A stretch of DNA of 64,000 nucleotides from Paenibacillus harenae DSM 16969 (GCF_000422465.1 NZ_KE383842.1:1808710-1872709), one strand, 5' to 3'; positions 9,205 to 18,857 are shown, counted from the stretch's first letter. Notes: generated by a model not told the origin, from the letters alone. A program made the numbers and translations.

Positions 9205-10026
9205 TTAGTCGCTGCTTCTTTCGTAATAATGGGCGATTTCGATAATTAAAGCGCCCATCCGTTCCGTTTCCGGCACAAGGATGCGCCGGATGCCGCGCGT
9301 CTTGAGCGCCTGTGCCGTGACCTTGCCGACTGCGCCAGCAAGCGCATGCTGATCGAAGGCTTCAACCAGCCTGTCGGCTTGCCTCATGCGATCCGCATAT
9401 TGAAATAAATAATGCACCTGAACCGCTGTCGTGAAGCAGACGGCATCAACCTCCCCAGCCAGCAGCTCGGTCATTAATTGCTCCAGCGTGCTCTCCTCGG
9501 GGGGAACAACCCGATAGGGCAGCACCGACTCCACGCTTGCCGCGCCATTCTTCTCAAGAAAACGGACCAGCTCGGGCGCCGGTTCTCCATGCAGTTGAAT
9601 CCATACGCGCTTTCCTTCAAAATCTTGCGCCGCCAAATTATCGATCAGGCCATGCATCGTGCCGTCAGCATCGCTTACAACCGCCGAAAGGCCCGTTCTA
9701 TTAAGAAAAGCCGTCGTCTTATAACCTCTTGACGCGATCTTCGCTTCAGCCAATGCCGCCAAAACTTCCTCCTTAATACCGAGCTTCTCTGCGGCGTTCA
9801 GAATACTGTCCGAGCCCATGCCCGTCGTCAAGATAACCCAATCCGCCCCATGCTCCGCAAACCGCCTCAGCGGCTCCTCCAGCAAGGCTTCCTCAAACAA
9901 CGTCAGCCCCTGCAGGGAACGGACGATCGGCGTTCCGCCCTGCTTCTCCACGATTAAACCCATTTCATCCGTCTTCCTCGATCCGGCGATTACAATCCTC
10001 TTATCCTTCAGTGCTGGTGTCCCCAT
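9205..10026 (-). CDS. Uroporphyrinogen-III synthase (HemD)-like protein
   Basis: A 273-residue protein with the two-lobe HemD fold. It starts KRIVIAGSRKTDEMGLIVEKQGG, carries WVILTTGMGSD and AVCFTTAVQVHYLF at the positions where HemD has its FTSxNAV-type segments, and ends with AVGKVTAQALKTRGI. The ATG at 10026 is chosen because GGAGG precedes it by seven bases. It stands alone, with no other haem genes nearby and a fabF gene upstream. It could therefore be a HemD paralogue with another role rather than the biosynthetic enzyme. Cytoplasmic. Confidence 0.8.
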   Translation of the reverse strand: MGTPALKDKRIVIAGSRKTDEMGLIVEKQGGTPIVRSLQGLTLFEEALLEEPLRRFAEHGADWVILTTGMGSDSILNAAEKLGIKEEVLAALAEAKIASRGYKTTAFLNRTGLSAVVSDADGTMHGLIDNLAAQDFEGKRVWIQLHGEPAPELVRFLEKNGAASVESVLPYRVVPPEESTLEQLMTELLAGEVDAVCFTTAVQVHYLFQYADRMRQADRLVEAFDQHALAGAVGKVTAQALKTRGIRRILVPETERMGALIIEIAHYYERSSD

Positions 10027-10181
10027 GGCGCTTCCTCCACCGTACTCTCCGTTAAATTTGACAGAAATCGGGCATCTGTCCTGCATAAAATGTTTTGTAT
10101 TCACTATATCCTTTGATGGCGTTCGGCACAACAAACAAACATTTCATGTCCGGCGGCTGAGCCCGGCCGGCAGAGTTAGGC

Positions 10182-11414
10182 TTAATATTTTTTTAGAATA
10201 ATAACCGCATTATGGCCGCCGAAGCCGAAGGAGTTCGACATCCCGACTTCAAGCTTCGCTTCGCGAGCCTGATTCGGCACATAATCCAAGTCGCAGGCAG
10301 GATCCTGCTCCTCTTGATTAATCGTCGGCGGGATGATGCCCTCCTGCAGGCTCTTGATCAGCGCGATCGCCTCCGCCCCGCCTGCCGCTCCTAACATATG
10401 GCCGGTCATCGATTTATTCGCCGTGACGGGAACGCGGTACGCATGCTCGCCAAAAAGCTTCTTGATCGCGGCCGTTTCCGATTTATCTCCGATATCCGTG
10501 CCAGTCGCATGCGCGCTGATGACGTCGATTTCCCCGGGCTGCAGGCCAGCCTCGCGCAGCGCATGCTTCATAGCCTGGTACGCCCCGATGCCTTCCGGAT
10601 GGGTGGCGACCATATGGTAGGCGTCGGAGCTGTTCCCATAGCCGATAACCTCCGCGTAAATGCGCGCGCCTCTCTTCCGCGCGTGCGAGAGTGACTCCAT
10701 GACGAGGATCCCGGCTCCCTCAGCCATAACAAAGCCGTCTCTCGCCGCATCGAACGGCCTGCTCGCTTTCGCCGGTTCATCGTTACGGGTGGACACGGAC
10801 GTCGCATTGCCGAAACTCGCGAGCGAAATATCGGTGATGGCCGCTTCCGTACCTCCCGCAATGACCGCATCGGCTCCGCCGGACCGAATCAGACGCCAAG
10901 CTTCTCCTATTGCCGTATTGCCAATCGAGCAGGCGGTGACCGGCGATAACGTCGGGCCTAACGTTCCCAGCCGTATGCTGATGACCGCGGCCGCCATATT
11001 CGCGATCATCATCGGGACGAGCGTCGGGCTTACCCGCTCGGGGCCCCGCTCACGCAGCAGATCCGCTTGAGTCAGCAGCGTCTGTATGCCTCCTATACCC
11101 GAACCGACATAGACGCCTATCCGTTCGCGGTCCGCCTGTTCCAACGAGAGACCCGAGTCGGCAAGCGCCTGCTCGGCAGCCGCAACGGCGAATTGGCAGA
11201 ACCGGTCCATCCTTCTCGCTTCCTTGCGCCCGAACAGGGCGTCTGCGTCAAAGTCGCGCACCATTCCGGCGATCTTCGATTTATGCCTTGACGTGTCGAA
11301 GCTCTCGATCGTTCCGATGCCTGAATCCCCTCTGACCAGCCGGTTCCAGAAGGTATCCACTTCATTTCCTAAAGGCGAAATGATGCCCATCCCTGTAATC
11401 ACTACCCGCTCCAT
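10182..11414 (-). CDS. fabF: Beta-ketoacyl-ACP synthase II (FabF)
   Basis: A full-length 410-residue condensing enzyme that elongates acyl chains with malonyl-ACP in type II fatty acid synthesis. The catalytic Cys162 lies in TACSIGNTAIG, the two active-site histidines in SAHATGTDIGD and NKSMTGHMLGAAGG, and the C-terminal glycine-rich loop in NSFGFGGHNAVII. The start has GAGGATC ahead of the ATG. It is not beside acpP or fabD, so it is probably an accessory copy. It is divergent from an MmyB-type regulator, with a palindromic candidate operator between them that suggests local control. Confidence 0.92.
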   Translation of the reverse strand: MERVVITGMGIISPLGNEVDTFWNRLVRGDSGIGTIESFDTSRHKSKIAGMVRDFDADALFGRKEARRMDRFCQFAVAAAEQALADSGLSLEQADRERIGVYVGSGIGGIQTLLTQADLLRERGPERVSPTLVPMMIANMAAAVISIRLGTLGPTLSPVTACSIGNTAIGEAWRLIRSGGADAVIAGGTEAAITDISLASFGNATSVSTRNDEPAKASRPFDAARDGFVMAEGAGILVMESLSHARKRGARIYAEVIGYGNSSDAYHMVATHPEGIGAYQAMKHALREAGLQPGEIDVISAHATGTDIGDKSETAAIKKLFGEHAYRVPVTANKSMTGHMLGAAGGAEAIALIKSLQEGIIPPTINQEEQDPACDLDYVPNQAREAKLEVGMSNSFGFGGHNAVIILKKY

Positions 11415-11489
11415 CGTAGATCCTCCTCTGAAATGAACTTGATGGATAGTAGTTTGTCACACTCTTTATCCTATTACAAGTTGCCGTTT

Positions 11490-11517
11490 ATTATAGTATA
11501 ATTAGTGCTACTATAAT
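11490..11517. promoter_or_regulatory. Candidate operator/promoter between fabF and the MmyB-type regulator
   Basis: A perfect inverted repeat ATTATAGTA - 10 bases - TACTATAAT. It overlaps a plausible promoter (TTGCCG at 11481 and TATAAT at 11512). It is the only strong palindrome in the 127-bp divergent region and a natural binding site for the adjacent helix-turn-helix protein. Confidence 0.5.
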
Positions 11518-11541
11518 GAGGACGGAAGGAAGAAATCCGGT

Positions 11542-12396
11542 ATGATTAACCGTGAGACCAGACTGCAGGCTTTGTCTACCTTTCTCAAAGCGAAACGCGC
11601 CCAGATCCTTCCGGAGTCCGCCGGACTCCCTGCCGGCACGCGCCGGAGAACGCCCGGCTTGAGAAGAGAAGAAGTCGCGCAGCTCGCAGGAGTAAGCTCC
11701 ACCTGGTATACCTGGCTGGAGCAAGGAAGAGATATACAAGTGTCAACATCCGTACTCGATTGCGTGGCGTCTGCGCTTCGATTAAACGAGGATGAACGCA
11801 AATACTTGTATGCCCTGGCAACGGAAGCCGGACACGGATCACTGTCGCCGAAGGAGGAGTTGTCCGAAATATCGCCTTCTCTCAAGCATATTATTCAAGA
11901 GCTTCGCTTCTGCCCGACGATCATATCCGACCGGCGCTGCCAGATTGTCGGCTGGAATCAAGCCGCTTCCCATGTGTTCATGGATTTTGACCAAATTCCG
12001 GCAGAGCAGCGAAATCTCATTCAATTATTGTTTTCGAGACAGGAGTTTCGCAGATTGGCGGGAAATTGGGAGCATTTTGCAGGCGGTTTTCTCTCGATCT
12101 TCCGCGCTTATTACGGTCAATATGTACAGGATGACTGGTACGAGCGGTTTATTGCGGAGATGTCGGAGAGCCATGCCGGCTTCCGATACCTGTGGGAGCA
12201 GAGCCAGGTCAGCACAGCCCCTGACTTATTGCTTGAATTTCGTCATGCCAAGGCGGGTAAAATGCTCTTTCACCTGACGTCGTTCCAGGTGCAGGGCAGC
12301 GCCGATCTCAGATGCAGCGTCTATACCCCCGCGCCCGAATCCTTAACGGAAGCAAAGCTGAGGCGGCTGATGGACCGCAGCGGTTCGCATGAATGA
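11542..12396 (+). CDS. XRE/MmyB-type transcriptional regulator
   Basis: A 284-residue regulator. The N-terminal helix-turn-helix carries the signature RRRTPGLRREEVAQLAGVSSTWYTWLEQGRD of the MmyB group (about residues 34-64, shown here in overlapping parts: RRRTPGLRREEVAQLAG and VSSTWYTWLEQGRD). The remainder (about 105-270) fits the MmyB ligand-binding domain. The one structurally characterised member bound a fatty acid; this is established knowledge and not visible in the sequence. Divergence from fabF with a shared palindrome fits control of that gene by an acyl ligand, which is inference. GGAAGGAAG precedes the ATG. Confidence 0.87.
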   Translation: MINRETRLQALSTFLKAKRAQILPESAGLPAGTRRRTPGLRREEVAQLAGVSSTWYTWLEQGRDIQVSTSVLDCVASALRLNEDERKYLYALATEAGHGSLSPKEELSEISPSLKHIIQELRFCPTIISDRRCQIVGWNQAASHVFMDFDQIPAEQRNLIQLLFSRQEFRRLAGNWEHFAGGFLSIFRAYYGQYVQDDWYERFIAEMSESHAGFRYLWEQSQVSTAPDLLLEFRHAKAGKMLFHLTSFQVQGSADLRCSVYTPAPESLTEAKLRRLMDRSGSHE

Positions 12397-12501
12397 CGGC
12401 TCCGGCAATCTCTTGCTCAAGTGAAGAACGGCACTGCTGTACGCCCGTAAACGGTTAGGATCTGACAATTTCACGTCGGCAAAACAATCTCTATTCATTT
12501 T

Positions 12502-12550
12502 AAAGGCTGCCCTGTAAGCAGATAATCCGCTTACAAGGCAGCCTTTTGTT
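12502..12550. terminator. Convergent terminator between the MmyB-type gene and the DeoR gene
   Basis: A long stem (AAGGCTGCC-TGTAAGC against GCTTACA-GGCAGCCTT, with single mismatches between the blocks) followed by TTTTGTTG on the plus strand and A/T-rich sequence on the other. It probably serves both converging transcripts. Confidence 0.8.
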
Positions 12551-12594
12551 GATGCGGCTATTTTTCAATCCGGCGTCCGGCATCTGCTTGCCCT

Positions 12595-13371
12595 TCATAC
12601 AGTTGGACAAACGATAATCTGAACGCCAACCTCTTCAATTTGCTTCAGAATATCCGGGTCGGCCAGATCGCTCGTAATCAGCATATCCACATCCTGAAAG
12701 CTGCTGAACGCAACAAGCCCCTGCTTCATAAATTTGCTGTGATCGGCGAGAATGACAACCTTCTGACCTGCTGCGATCATCGCCCTCTTTATCTCCGCCT
12801 CGTAAATATCAGAGCTGGTGAAGCCTTTGCGCAGCGAAATACCGGAGGCGCCCAGGAAGGAATAGTGCGCGTTATATTTTTGCAGCTCCATCTCCGCTTG
12901 CGGGCCGACTAAGCTCATCGATTTTTTGATCAGCTTGCCCCCAAGCACGATAATCGCCGTTTCTTCATTCTGGCTGCATTCATCCGCTACGTTCATGCCG
13001 TTCGTCACAACCATGAGATCGGATTTCTGCTTTAAATGTCTGGCCATGCACCAGGTGGTAGAGCCCGAGTCCAGAATGATGATTTGCTTCTCGCCAACGA
13101 GCTCCGCCGCTTTTTTGCCAATGGCATCCTTCTCGTCAAAATGTTGAAGCGTCCTCTGCTGGACCGGCAGGATCGACAGGTTTTCAACCTCTTCGCTCAG
13201 AATGGCGCCGCCGTAGTTTTTGACGATCAGCCCTTCTCGCTCCAGCTGATTCAAATCTCTGCGGATCGTTTCCTCCGATACGTTGAATTCTTTTACCAAA
13301 TCGGATACCTTTACGCTGCGATGCTCGAATAAACGCTCTTTTATTTTATTTCTCCGTTGGATTACGATCAT
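12595..13371 (-). CDS. DeoR/GlpR family sugar-responsive repressor
   Basis: About 258 residues. The N-terminal helix-turn-helix is visible in VSDLVKEFNVSEETIRRDLN. The C-terminal sugar-phosphate sensor domain is shown by ILDSGSTTWCMARHL, VVTNGMNVADE and ADHSKFMKQG. The ATG at 13371 is preferred because AGGGGAC precedes it; a TTG further upstream lacks a site. It is the last gene of the binding protein-permease-aldolase-GH38 operon and its probable regulator, sensing a sugar phosphate made by that pathway. Confidence 0.88.
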   Translation of the reverse strand: MIVIQRRNKIKERLFEHRSVKVSDLVKEFNVSEETIRRDLNQLEREGLIVKNYGGAILSEEVENLSILPVQQRTLQHFDEKDAIGKKAAELVGEKQIIILDSGSTTWCMARHLKQKSDLMVVTNGMNVADECSQNEETAIIVLGGKLIKKSMSLVGPQAEMELQKYNAHYSFLGASGISLRKGFTSSDIYEAEIKRAMIAAGQKVVILADHSKFMKQGLVAFSSFQDVDMLITSDLADPDILKQIEEVGVQIIVCPTV

Positions 13372-13477
13372 AACCAAGTCCCCTACATCCTTTATTTTCA
13401 CTCCCAACTATGCAATAAACTATCACAATTATCAAATGATTGATATAGATTATTCAAGCTTGTCTCCATCAGCGCCT

Positions 13478-15901
13478 CTACCACTCCAACAGGTTCGTCT
13501 CCACAACCGGCAGTCGTTCGTCTTTCGGAATCCGGAACGTCTTAATTTCGCATGGTTCGAATCGGGCTGTGATCACCCTGTTCCACTTCGGCAGATGAAT
13601 GACTCCTTCCGCCCTGGTCTTGGCCGTTTCATAGCAGCGGATAATCATATCTTCGTTATCCTCCGCCTGCTTGAGCGCGCTGACAATAATATTGTCCTGC
13701 TCCACGGAGAGGAAGCTGTCCCGCTGAGGAAGATCGCCTTCATGATAGGATTCAATGATCGTGACCGGCCCCTGATTCAGCTCCGCCGCGCGCTTGACGG
13801 TGCCCGCTTGCTCCCAGTTTCCTTCATGCGGCAGCAGCGAATAGTTGAAATGCTGTATGCCTTGATCAATGAACGAATAATGCCCGTGCGGGTCCGGCAC
13901 GACGGGGTCGTGGTGGGCGTAGATCGGACTGCGGAGCACCGTCATCGCCAGCTCTTTGTTGTGAATGCTGTAGCTGTACTTGGCGTCGTTCATCAGACTT
14001 AGGCCGTATAAGGCGCCGCCGTCTCTCGTCACGCCCGAATAATCGATCCAGCTTTGCCCCGGTTCTTCCTCGCCGTTATGCTCGCGTTCGATATAGCCGA
14101 ACGGAATTTCGTAGCTTTGCCGGGTAAAAATCAGGTTGACCGGGAATACCAGCTTGAGCATCTTGAATTGCTCCCGCCAGTCAACCGTCACCTTGACATC
14201 GATCTGGTCCAGCTCGCGATACATGCTGAAATCCTGCACCATGCTGGAGCTGCCGTATTCGCTCGTCACCCGAATGACCGATTTCACAGGACCGTGCTCG
14301 ACCCGCTTCACGCTGACGGCTTTGAAAGCGCCGATCACCCGATTAAAGTGAAACACATTATGGCTCCATGTATCCGAATGATCTACAATGACGACCGGCC
14401 TTGCCGCATCGCCTTTGAACACCTCATTCTGAGCTTTCTTATCGAAGAGGCTGCTAATATAACCCGTCTGAGGATCGAATTCGAGCCGAAACCGGTCGTT
14501 TTCCATCGCATAATCATTCGCTTTCAGCGGCTGCACGCCGTCCCTCGGCTTCTGCGACTCAGGCAGCAGCTTGTAGACGCGATAGCCCATCGGCGGCAGA
14601 TCGGCAATAAAGCTGATCCGGAATCTTCCTCCTGCCGTCGCGAGCGGTTGCACGGCCTGATAAGGGACCTGCTTGCCCGTATCGTCAACCAATACGGCCG
14701 TCTCCTTCAGTCCGCCAATCTCCAATTCCACATTCACGCTGCTGCGCCAGGAATGAGGATTGAACGCCACGATCGGCTTCATGCCTTCCTCCCGCTCGAT
14801 GTTTATCCGCCAGGAAAGCGATTGAACGGCGTAATTCAGCCCGCGGTCGGCTATCGACATCGCTTCGCCATGCATATTGCGCGCATCCTCGTAGGCAGGC
14901 TCGATGCTGGTGCCGGCCAATATATCGTGAAATTGATTGAACAGCACGTTTTTCCAAGCCTGCTTATAATCCTTCGGGTAATTCTGGCCTGTCACCCAGT
15001 TGGCGATGACGGACATTTTCTCGGCGGCAATCAGCTTGTTCTCCGCTTCCCGGTTCCATTTCTTCACCCCGGAATGAACGGCATAGCAGCCGCTCGCGTG
15101 GTGCTGAAGATCGTCATGCACGACCGGAAAGGGCAGGTTCCTGCTTTCCATTTCTTCAAAGAAACGGTTAGGCGTGCTGAATTCGAGCGCTGGAAAAGCC
15201 GGGTCGGCATTCATGGCGCGGATGCTTTCGATATTTTCCTTCGTTGGGCCGCCGCCGTGGTTGCCGACGCCGTAGAAGCACATCAGCTCGTCAAATGGCT
15301 CCTTCAGCTCGCTGGCGCAGCGGATCACATGCTTGTTCAGCTCTTTGCCCCATGTGCAGTATTCGAACAAAATACGGAAGGCGAGCACGCGCGAGCCGTC
15401 ATCCGATTCCCAGTGAAACAGCCTTCCGGGCAAGCCTTTCTCATTCGGCATCGGACGCATCATAATGTAATAATCCATGCCGCTTTTCTTTAAAATTTGC
15501 GGGAGCATGCCGTGATGGCCGAAGCTGTCCACGTTATAGCCGACCTTGGCCGTTACGCCGAACTTTTCTTTGAAGTAGCGCTGGCCGTACAGCCCTTGGC
15601 GAACGAACGATTCGCCGCCCGGAATATTGCAATCCGGCTGAATCCACCAGCCTCCGACAATTTGCCAGCGTCCTTCTTTAATGCGCTGCTTAATCTCCTC
15701 GAACATGCCGGCATCGTTATTTTCGACCCATTCGTAATTGGCGGCAGAGCTGGACGTAAACCTAAAATCATCCGATTCCTTCATCCGGTCGAGCGCGGAA
15801 CGAAAAGTCGCCTTCGTCTCCTGAAAGCCCTCCTGCCATTGCCATAACCATACGGGATCCAAATGCGCATTGCCGATCATATGAAGCTTCTTATTTTTCA
15901 C
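13478..15901 (-). CDS. Glycoside hydrolase family 38 alpha-mannosidase (807 residues)
   Basis: A complete GH38 enzyme that releases alpha-linked mannose from oligosaccharides or short glycans in the cytoplasm. Zinc-binding residues are in GNAHLDPVWLWQW (His13, Asp15) and the nucleophile in YNVDSFGHHGML (Asp125). The C-terminal beta-sandwich contains the family segments REQFKMLKLVFPV and FGYIEREHNGEE. It starts with GTG after AGGAGG. It belongs to an operon with a sugar importer, a class II aldolase and a DeoR regulator. A second, longer GH38 (30260-33313) in the window belongs to a different subgroup, so the two probably cut different linkages. Confidence 0.93.
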   Translation of the reverse strand: MKNKKLHMIGNAHLDPVWLWQWQEGFQETKATFRSALDRMKESDDFRFTSSSAANYEWVENNDAGMFEEIKQRIKEGRWQIVGGWWIQPDCNIPGGESFVRQGLYGQRYFKEKFGVTAKVGYNVDSFGHHGMLPQILKKSGMDYYIMMRPMPNEKGLPGRLFHWESDDGSRVLAFRILFEYCTWGKELNKHVIRCASELKEPFDELMCFYGVGNHGGGPTKENIESIRAMNADPAFPALEFSTPNRFFEEMESRNLPFPVVHDDLQHHASGCYAVHSGVKKWNREAENKLIAAEKMSVIANWVTGQNYPKDYKQAWKNVLFNQFHDILAGTSIEPAYEDARNMHGEAMSIADRGLNYAVQSLSWRINIEREEGMKPIVAFNPHSWRSSVNVELEIGGLKETAVLVDDTGKQVPYQAVQPLATAGGRFRISFIADLPPMGYRVYKLLPESQKPRDGVQPLKANDYAMENDRFRLEFDPQTGYISSLFDKKAQNEVFKGDAARPVVIVDHSDTWSHNVFHFNRVIGAFKAVSVKRVEHGPVKSVIRVTSEYGSSSMVQDFSMYRELDQIDVKVTVDWREQFKMLKLVFPVNLIFTRQSYEIPFGYIEREHNGEEEPGQSWIDYSGVTRDGGALYGLSLMNDAKYSYSIHNKELAMTVLRSPIYAHHDPVVPDPHGHYSFIDQGIQHFNYSLLPHEGNWEQAGTVKRAAELNQGPVTIIESYHEGDLPQRDSFLSVEQDNIIVSALKQAEDNEDMIIRCYETAKTRAEGVIHLPKWNRVITARFEPCEIKTFRIPKDERLPVVETNLLEW

Positions 15902-16002
15902 CTTTCGTTAACCTCCTCTATAGGATTCTCTGACATACCCGAGATCGCGGCGATGATACGTCATAAGCTTCAACCTTCGACCTCGTCCTTCCTTGAAAAG
16001 AA

Positions 16003-16041
16003 AAATGCGCAACTATGCCAAAAATCGGCGCCTGCGCATTT
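16003..16041 (-). terminator. Internal hairpin between the aldolase and GH38 genes
   Basis: AAATGCGCA (16003-16011) pairs with TGCGCATTT (16033-16041). On the minus strand the stem is followed by TTTTTCTTTTC. Inside an operon this may act as a partial terminator or an mRNA-stabilising end that lowers GH38 expression relative to the transporter. Confidence 0.55.
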
Positions 16042-16063
16042 CTATTCCGTTTTTTTTATCCGA

Positions 16064-16987
16064 TTATTGAACCTGATACATGTCGGCAAAGCCTTTGCTG
16101 CCCAGGAAGGAACGAATTTTATCGCTGACGGTCAGTTCGACCGCTTCCCGCCCCTGTTCAAGCTGTGAGGCTGTAAGCGCCAAGCATTCGGCATTGGTCA
16201 TCCGCTCTTCCCGCCCGATAGCCTGAAGGAAAGACAACTCCAGATCGGTCGCGATGTTGACTTTGCTGACGCCGCCGCCAGGCAGACGAATCGCGCGGCC
16301 CATCATCTCCGAAGGCACGCCCGAGCCGCCGTGAAGCACGAGATGAACCGGCGTCAAAGCGCGAATGGCCTGCAAGCGGGCAAAGTCGATTTTCGGCTGC
16401 CTGACAACATAAACACCGTGAGCCGTACCGCACGACACGGCGAGCGCGTCGACTCCGGTAGCCTCAACGAATTGCTTAGCCTCATGCGGGTCGGTATACA
16501 GCTCCTCGTCCTTATCCGTCTCGATAAAATCGGTCGTGCCGATCATGCCCAGCTCCGCCTCGACGGAAACGCCCCTGGCATGCGCATAATGAACCACTTC
16601 TCTGGTAATCGCGATGTTCTCCCGAAGCGGCTTCTCGGACGCGTCGATCATAACCGAAGTAAATCCTGCGTCAATGGCATCCGCGATCGTCGACAGCGCC
16701 TTCGTATGATCCAGATGCAGCACGACGGGCACTGTAATCGAGAGACGCTCCAGCTGCGCATAAAATTCGCCGCCGAACTCCTTCGGCGTAATTCCGTAAC
16801 GGTCAAGCTCCTTCTCCGAGATTTGCACGATCAGCGGTGAATTCATCGCTTGTCCCGCCTTTAATACCGGTACAATCATTGCCGTATATCTCGGTGAAAA
16901 TGACCCGAAAGCAAATTGATGGGATTCCGCCATTTCAAGCGCCTGTTTTAATGTAATCACGTTGCTCCGTTTTTTCTTGTCATTCAT
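16064..16987 (-). CDS. Class II fructose-bisphosphate/tagatose-bisphosphate aldolase family protein
   Basis: A 307-residue zinc aldolase-fold protein. Metal and substrate motifs are VVLHLDHTK (catalytic Asp and zinc His), VSVEAELGMIG, VSCGTAHGVY and LVLHGGSGVP, then VSKVNIATDLE, where classical enzymes have the GGxxKINxxTD phosphate-binding loop. It cleaves a ketose bisphosphate or a related sugar phosphate. The substrate is probably a product of the imported glycan, given its place between the permeases and GH38. AAAGGAGCG precedes the ATG. Strict specificity cannot be assigned. Confidence 0.85.
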   Translation of the reverse strand: MNDKKKRSNVITLKQALEMAESHQFAFGSFSPRYTAMIVPVLKAGQAMNSPLIVQISEKELDRYGITPKEFGGEFYAQLERLSITVPVVLHLDHTKALSTIADAIDAGFTSVMIDASEKPLRENIAITREVVHYAHARGVSVEAELGMIGTTDFIETDKDEELYTDPHEAKQFVEATGVDALAVSCGTAHGVYVVRQPKIDFARLQAIRALTPVHLVLHGGSGVPSEMMGRAIRLPGGGVSKVNIATDLELSFLQAIGREERMTNAECLALTASQLEQGREAVELTVSDKIRSFLGSKGFADMYQVQ

Positions 16988-17022
16988 GAATAACCGCTCC
17001 TTTTTTGTCTATTCGGCTGAGA

Positions 17023-17907
17023 TTATCCCTTCGTTCCGGCGGTCAAATTCATCCCTTCAATAAAGTACCTCTGGAAGAACATGAACAAAGCGATAACGGG
17101 CAGCAGAACCATCAGCGATGCGGCCATCAGATAGTGCCACTGCGTCGCTTCGGTGCCCTTGAACGTTTGAAGCCCGATCTGCAGCGTGTACATCGACTCG
17201 TTGTTCACGTACAAGAGCGGTCCAAGGAAGTCATTCCACGCGCCGTTGAACGAGAAAATAGCGATTGTCGCAATAGCCGGTTTAATGAGCGGCACCATTA
17301 ATCGAATCCAAATGTAAAAATGGTTCGCTCCGTCCATCTTGGCCGCATCGATCAGCTCGTTCGGAATGGACATAAAAAACTGGCGGAGCAGGAAAATAAA
17401 AAACGCGCTGCCGAACAACGAAGGAATAATTAACGGCAGATAAGTGTTCATCCACCCCAGCTTAGCGAACAAAATATATTGCGGAATCATCGTGACAAAG
17501 CCGGGAATCATCATCGTCGCCAGCACGGCGGCGAACATGACGTTACGCCCCGGAAACTTGATTTTCGCAAAGCCGTAGGCAATGAAAGCATTCGAGAATA
17601 CGCTCGCAATGACGACACATACCGTAATCAAGGCTGTATTTAATAACCACCGGGTGAAATGAGCCGCAGGAGAAGTCCACGCCCGTATATAATTGTCCCA
17701 ATGGATTTCTTTCGGAAAGAAGGTCGGCGGATACTGCATAATCTCCTGCATAGGTTTGAGCGATGTCGAGATCATCCACCAGATCGGTGAAAGGATAATG
17801 ACGCTGCCGCTGATCAGCAGCAAGGCTACGAGCGATTTGCGGAGTCTTTCCTGAAAACGTTGGCCCTGGTAGTAGCGCCGACTCTGCGTTTGCCCCTTCG
17901 CATTCAT
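17023..17907 (-). CDS. Sugar ABC transporter permease (MalG type)
   Basis: A 294-residue CUT1-family permease with six predicted membrane spans and the ATPase-contact EAA loop as IDAAKMDGANHFYIWIRLMVP. It forms the inner-membrane channel with the MalF-type protein; its ATG shares one base with that gene's stop (TAATG), so translation is coupled. No ATPase gene is in the operon. In related bacteria such importers use a shared MsmX-type ATPase (inference). Confidence 0.92.
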   Translation of the reverse strand: MNAKGQTQSRRYYQGQRFQERLRKSLVALLLISGSVIILSPIWWMISTSLKPMQEIMQYPPTFFPKEIHWDNYIRAWTSPAAHFTRWLLNTALITVCVVIASVFSNAFIAYGFAKIKFPGRNVMFAAVLATMMIPGFVTMIPQYILFAKLGWMNTYLPLIIPSLFGSAFFIFLLRQFFMSIPNELIDAAKMDGANHFYIWIRLMVPLIKPAIATIAIFSFNGAWNDFLGPLLYVNNESMYTLQIGLQTFKGTEATQWHYLMAASLMVLLPVIALFMFFQRYFIEGMNLTAGTKG

Positions 17908-18857
17908 TAACGGTCACTCCCCTCGTAATACACCCATTTCTTGGCTAATACCAAATTGATAACCGTCAAGACCATAACGATCATGAATAGAACCCATGCC
18001 ATACCGGTCGCATAGCCCATATCGAATACTTTAAATGCTTTGTTCCACATGTGCAGATTGAAGAATACCATCGAATTCATCGGTCCGCCCTCGCCGCTTT
18101 CCGACATGACGTAAGCTTCCTGAAAAACCTGAAAGCCGCCGATCGTACTGGTCACGATGTCGAAGAAAATAATCGGCGTAATCATGGGCAGCGTAATGGT
18201 GCGGAACCTTCTGAATAGGCCGGCGCCGTCAATTTCCGCCGCTTCATACATCTGCTTCGGCACGCCCTGCAGGCTGGCCAGATAGAGCAGCATCCCGCCG
18301 CCTACGCTCCACAGCTTCATCAGGATAAGGGAAGGTTTCGTCCAATCCGGATCAAACAGCCATGCCGGTCCTGTAATCCCGAAAAAGTCCAGCAGCGTAT
18401 TGATGAGCCCCGTTGACGGGCTGAGAAGCTGCATCCAGAGAATATAAACGCCGACGCCCGACAAGACGGCGGGCAAATAAAAGATCGTACGGAACAACCG
18501 CATGCCGGGAATGCCCTGGTTTAGCATCACGGCAAGAAGCACGGCGCCAACAGTCGTAAGCGGCACCATAAAAACGACATAATATAAGGTGTTTCCTAAT
18601 GATTTCCAGAAGAGGCTGTCTGCCGTAAACATTCGGACAAAATTATCGAATCCGATAAAGTCCATCCTGGACGTAATGTTATAATTCGTGAAGCTCGCAT
18701 ACAGCGAGAACAGCATCGGTCCTAAAGTGATACAGATAAAGCCGATCAGCCAGGGAGAAACGAACACATACCCCTGCAGCGCTTCCCTTCGCTCAACCGT
18801 TAATCTTCTGCGCTTCGCAGGCTTCTTCAACCTGGAATCGGCTGGCGCGTTATTCAT
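17907..18857 (-). CDS. Sugar ABC transporter permease (MalF type)
   Basis: About 316 residues with a cytoplasmic basic N-terminus and six spans. The EAA loop reads YEAAEIDGAGLFRRFRTITLP. The ATG at 18857 is chosen over an upstream in-frame start because AAAGGAGCG precedes it and the earlier codons are unlike the family. It pairs with the MalG-type permease directly downstream and the binding protein upstream to import an oligosaccharide. Confidence 0.92.
   Translation of the reverse strand: MNNAPADSRLKKPAKRRRLTVERREALQGYVFVSPWLIGFICITLGPMLFSLYASFTNYNITSRMDFIGFDNFVRMFTADSLFWKSLGNTLYYVVFMVPLTTVGAVLLAVMLNQGIPGMRLFRTIFYLPAVLSGVGVYILWMQLLSPSTGLINTLLDFFGITGPAWLFDPDWTKPSLILMKLWSVGGGMLLYLASLQGVPKQMYEAAEIDGAGLFRRFRTITLPMITPIIFFDIVTSTIGGFQVFQEAYVMSESGEGGPMNSMVFFNLHMWNKAFKVFDMGYATGMAWVLFMIVMVLTVINLVLAKKWVYYEGSDR

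Noticed and set aside
14054..15493. 479-codon plus-strand frame opposite the GH38 gene
   Set aside because: An antisense shadow of a well-conserved GH38 coding sequence, with no recognisable domain and no ribosome site.
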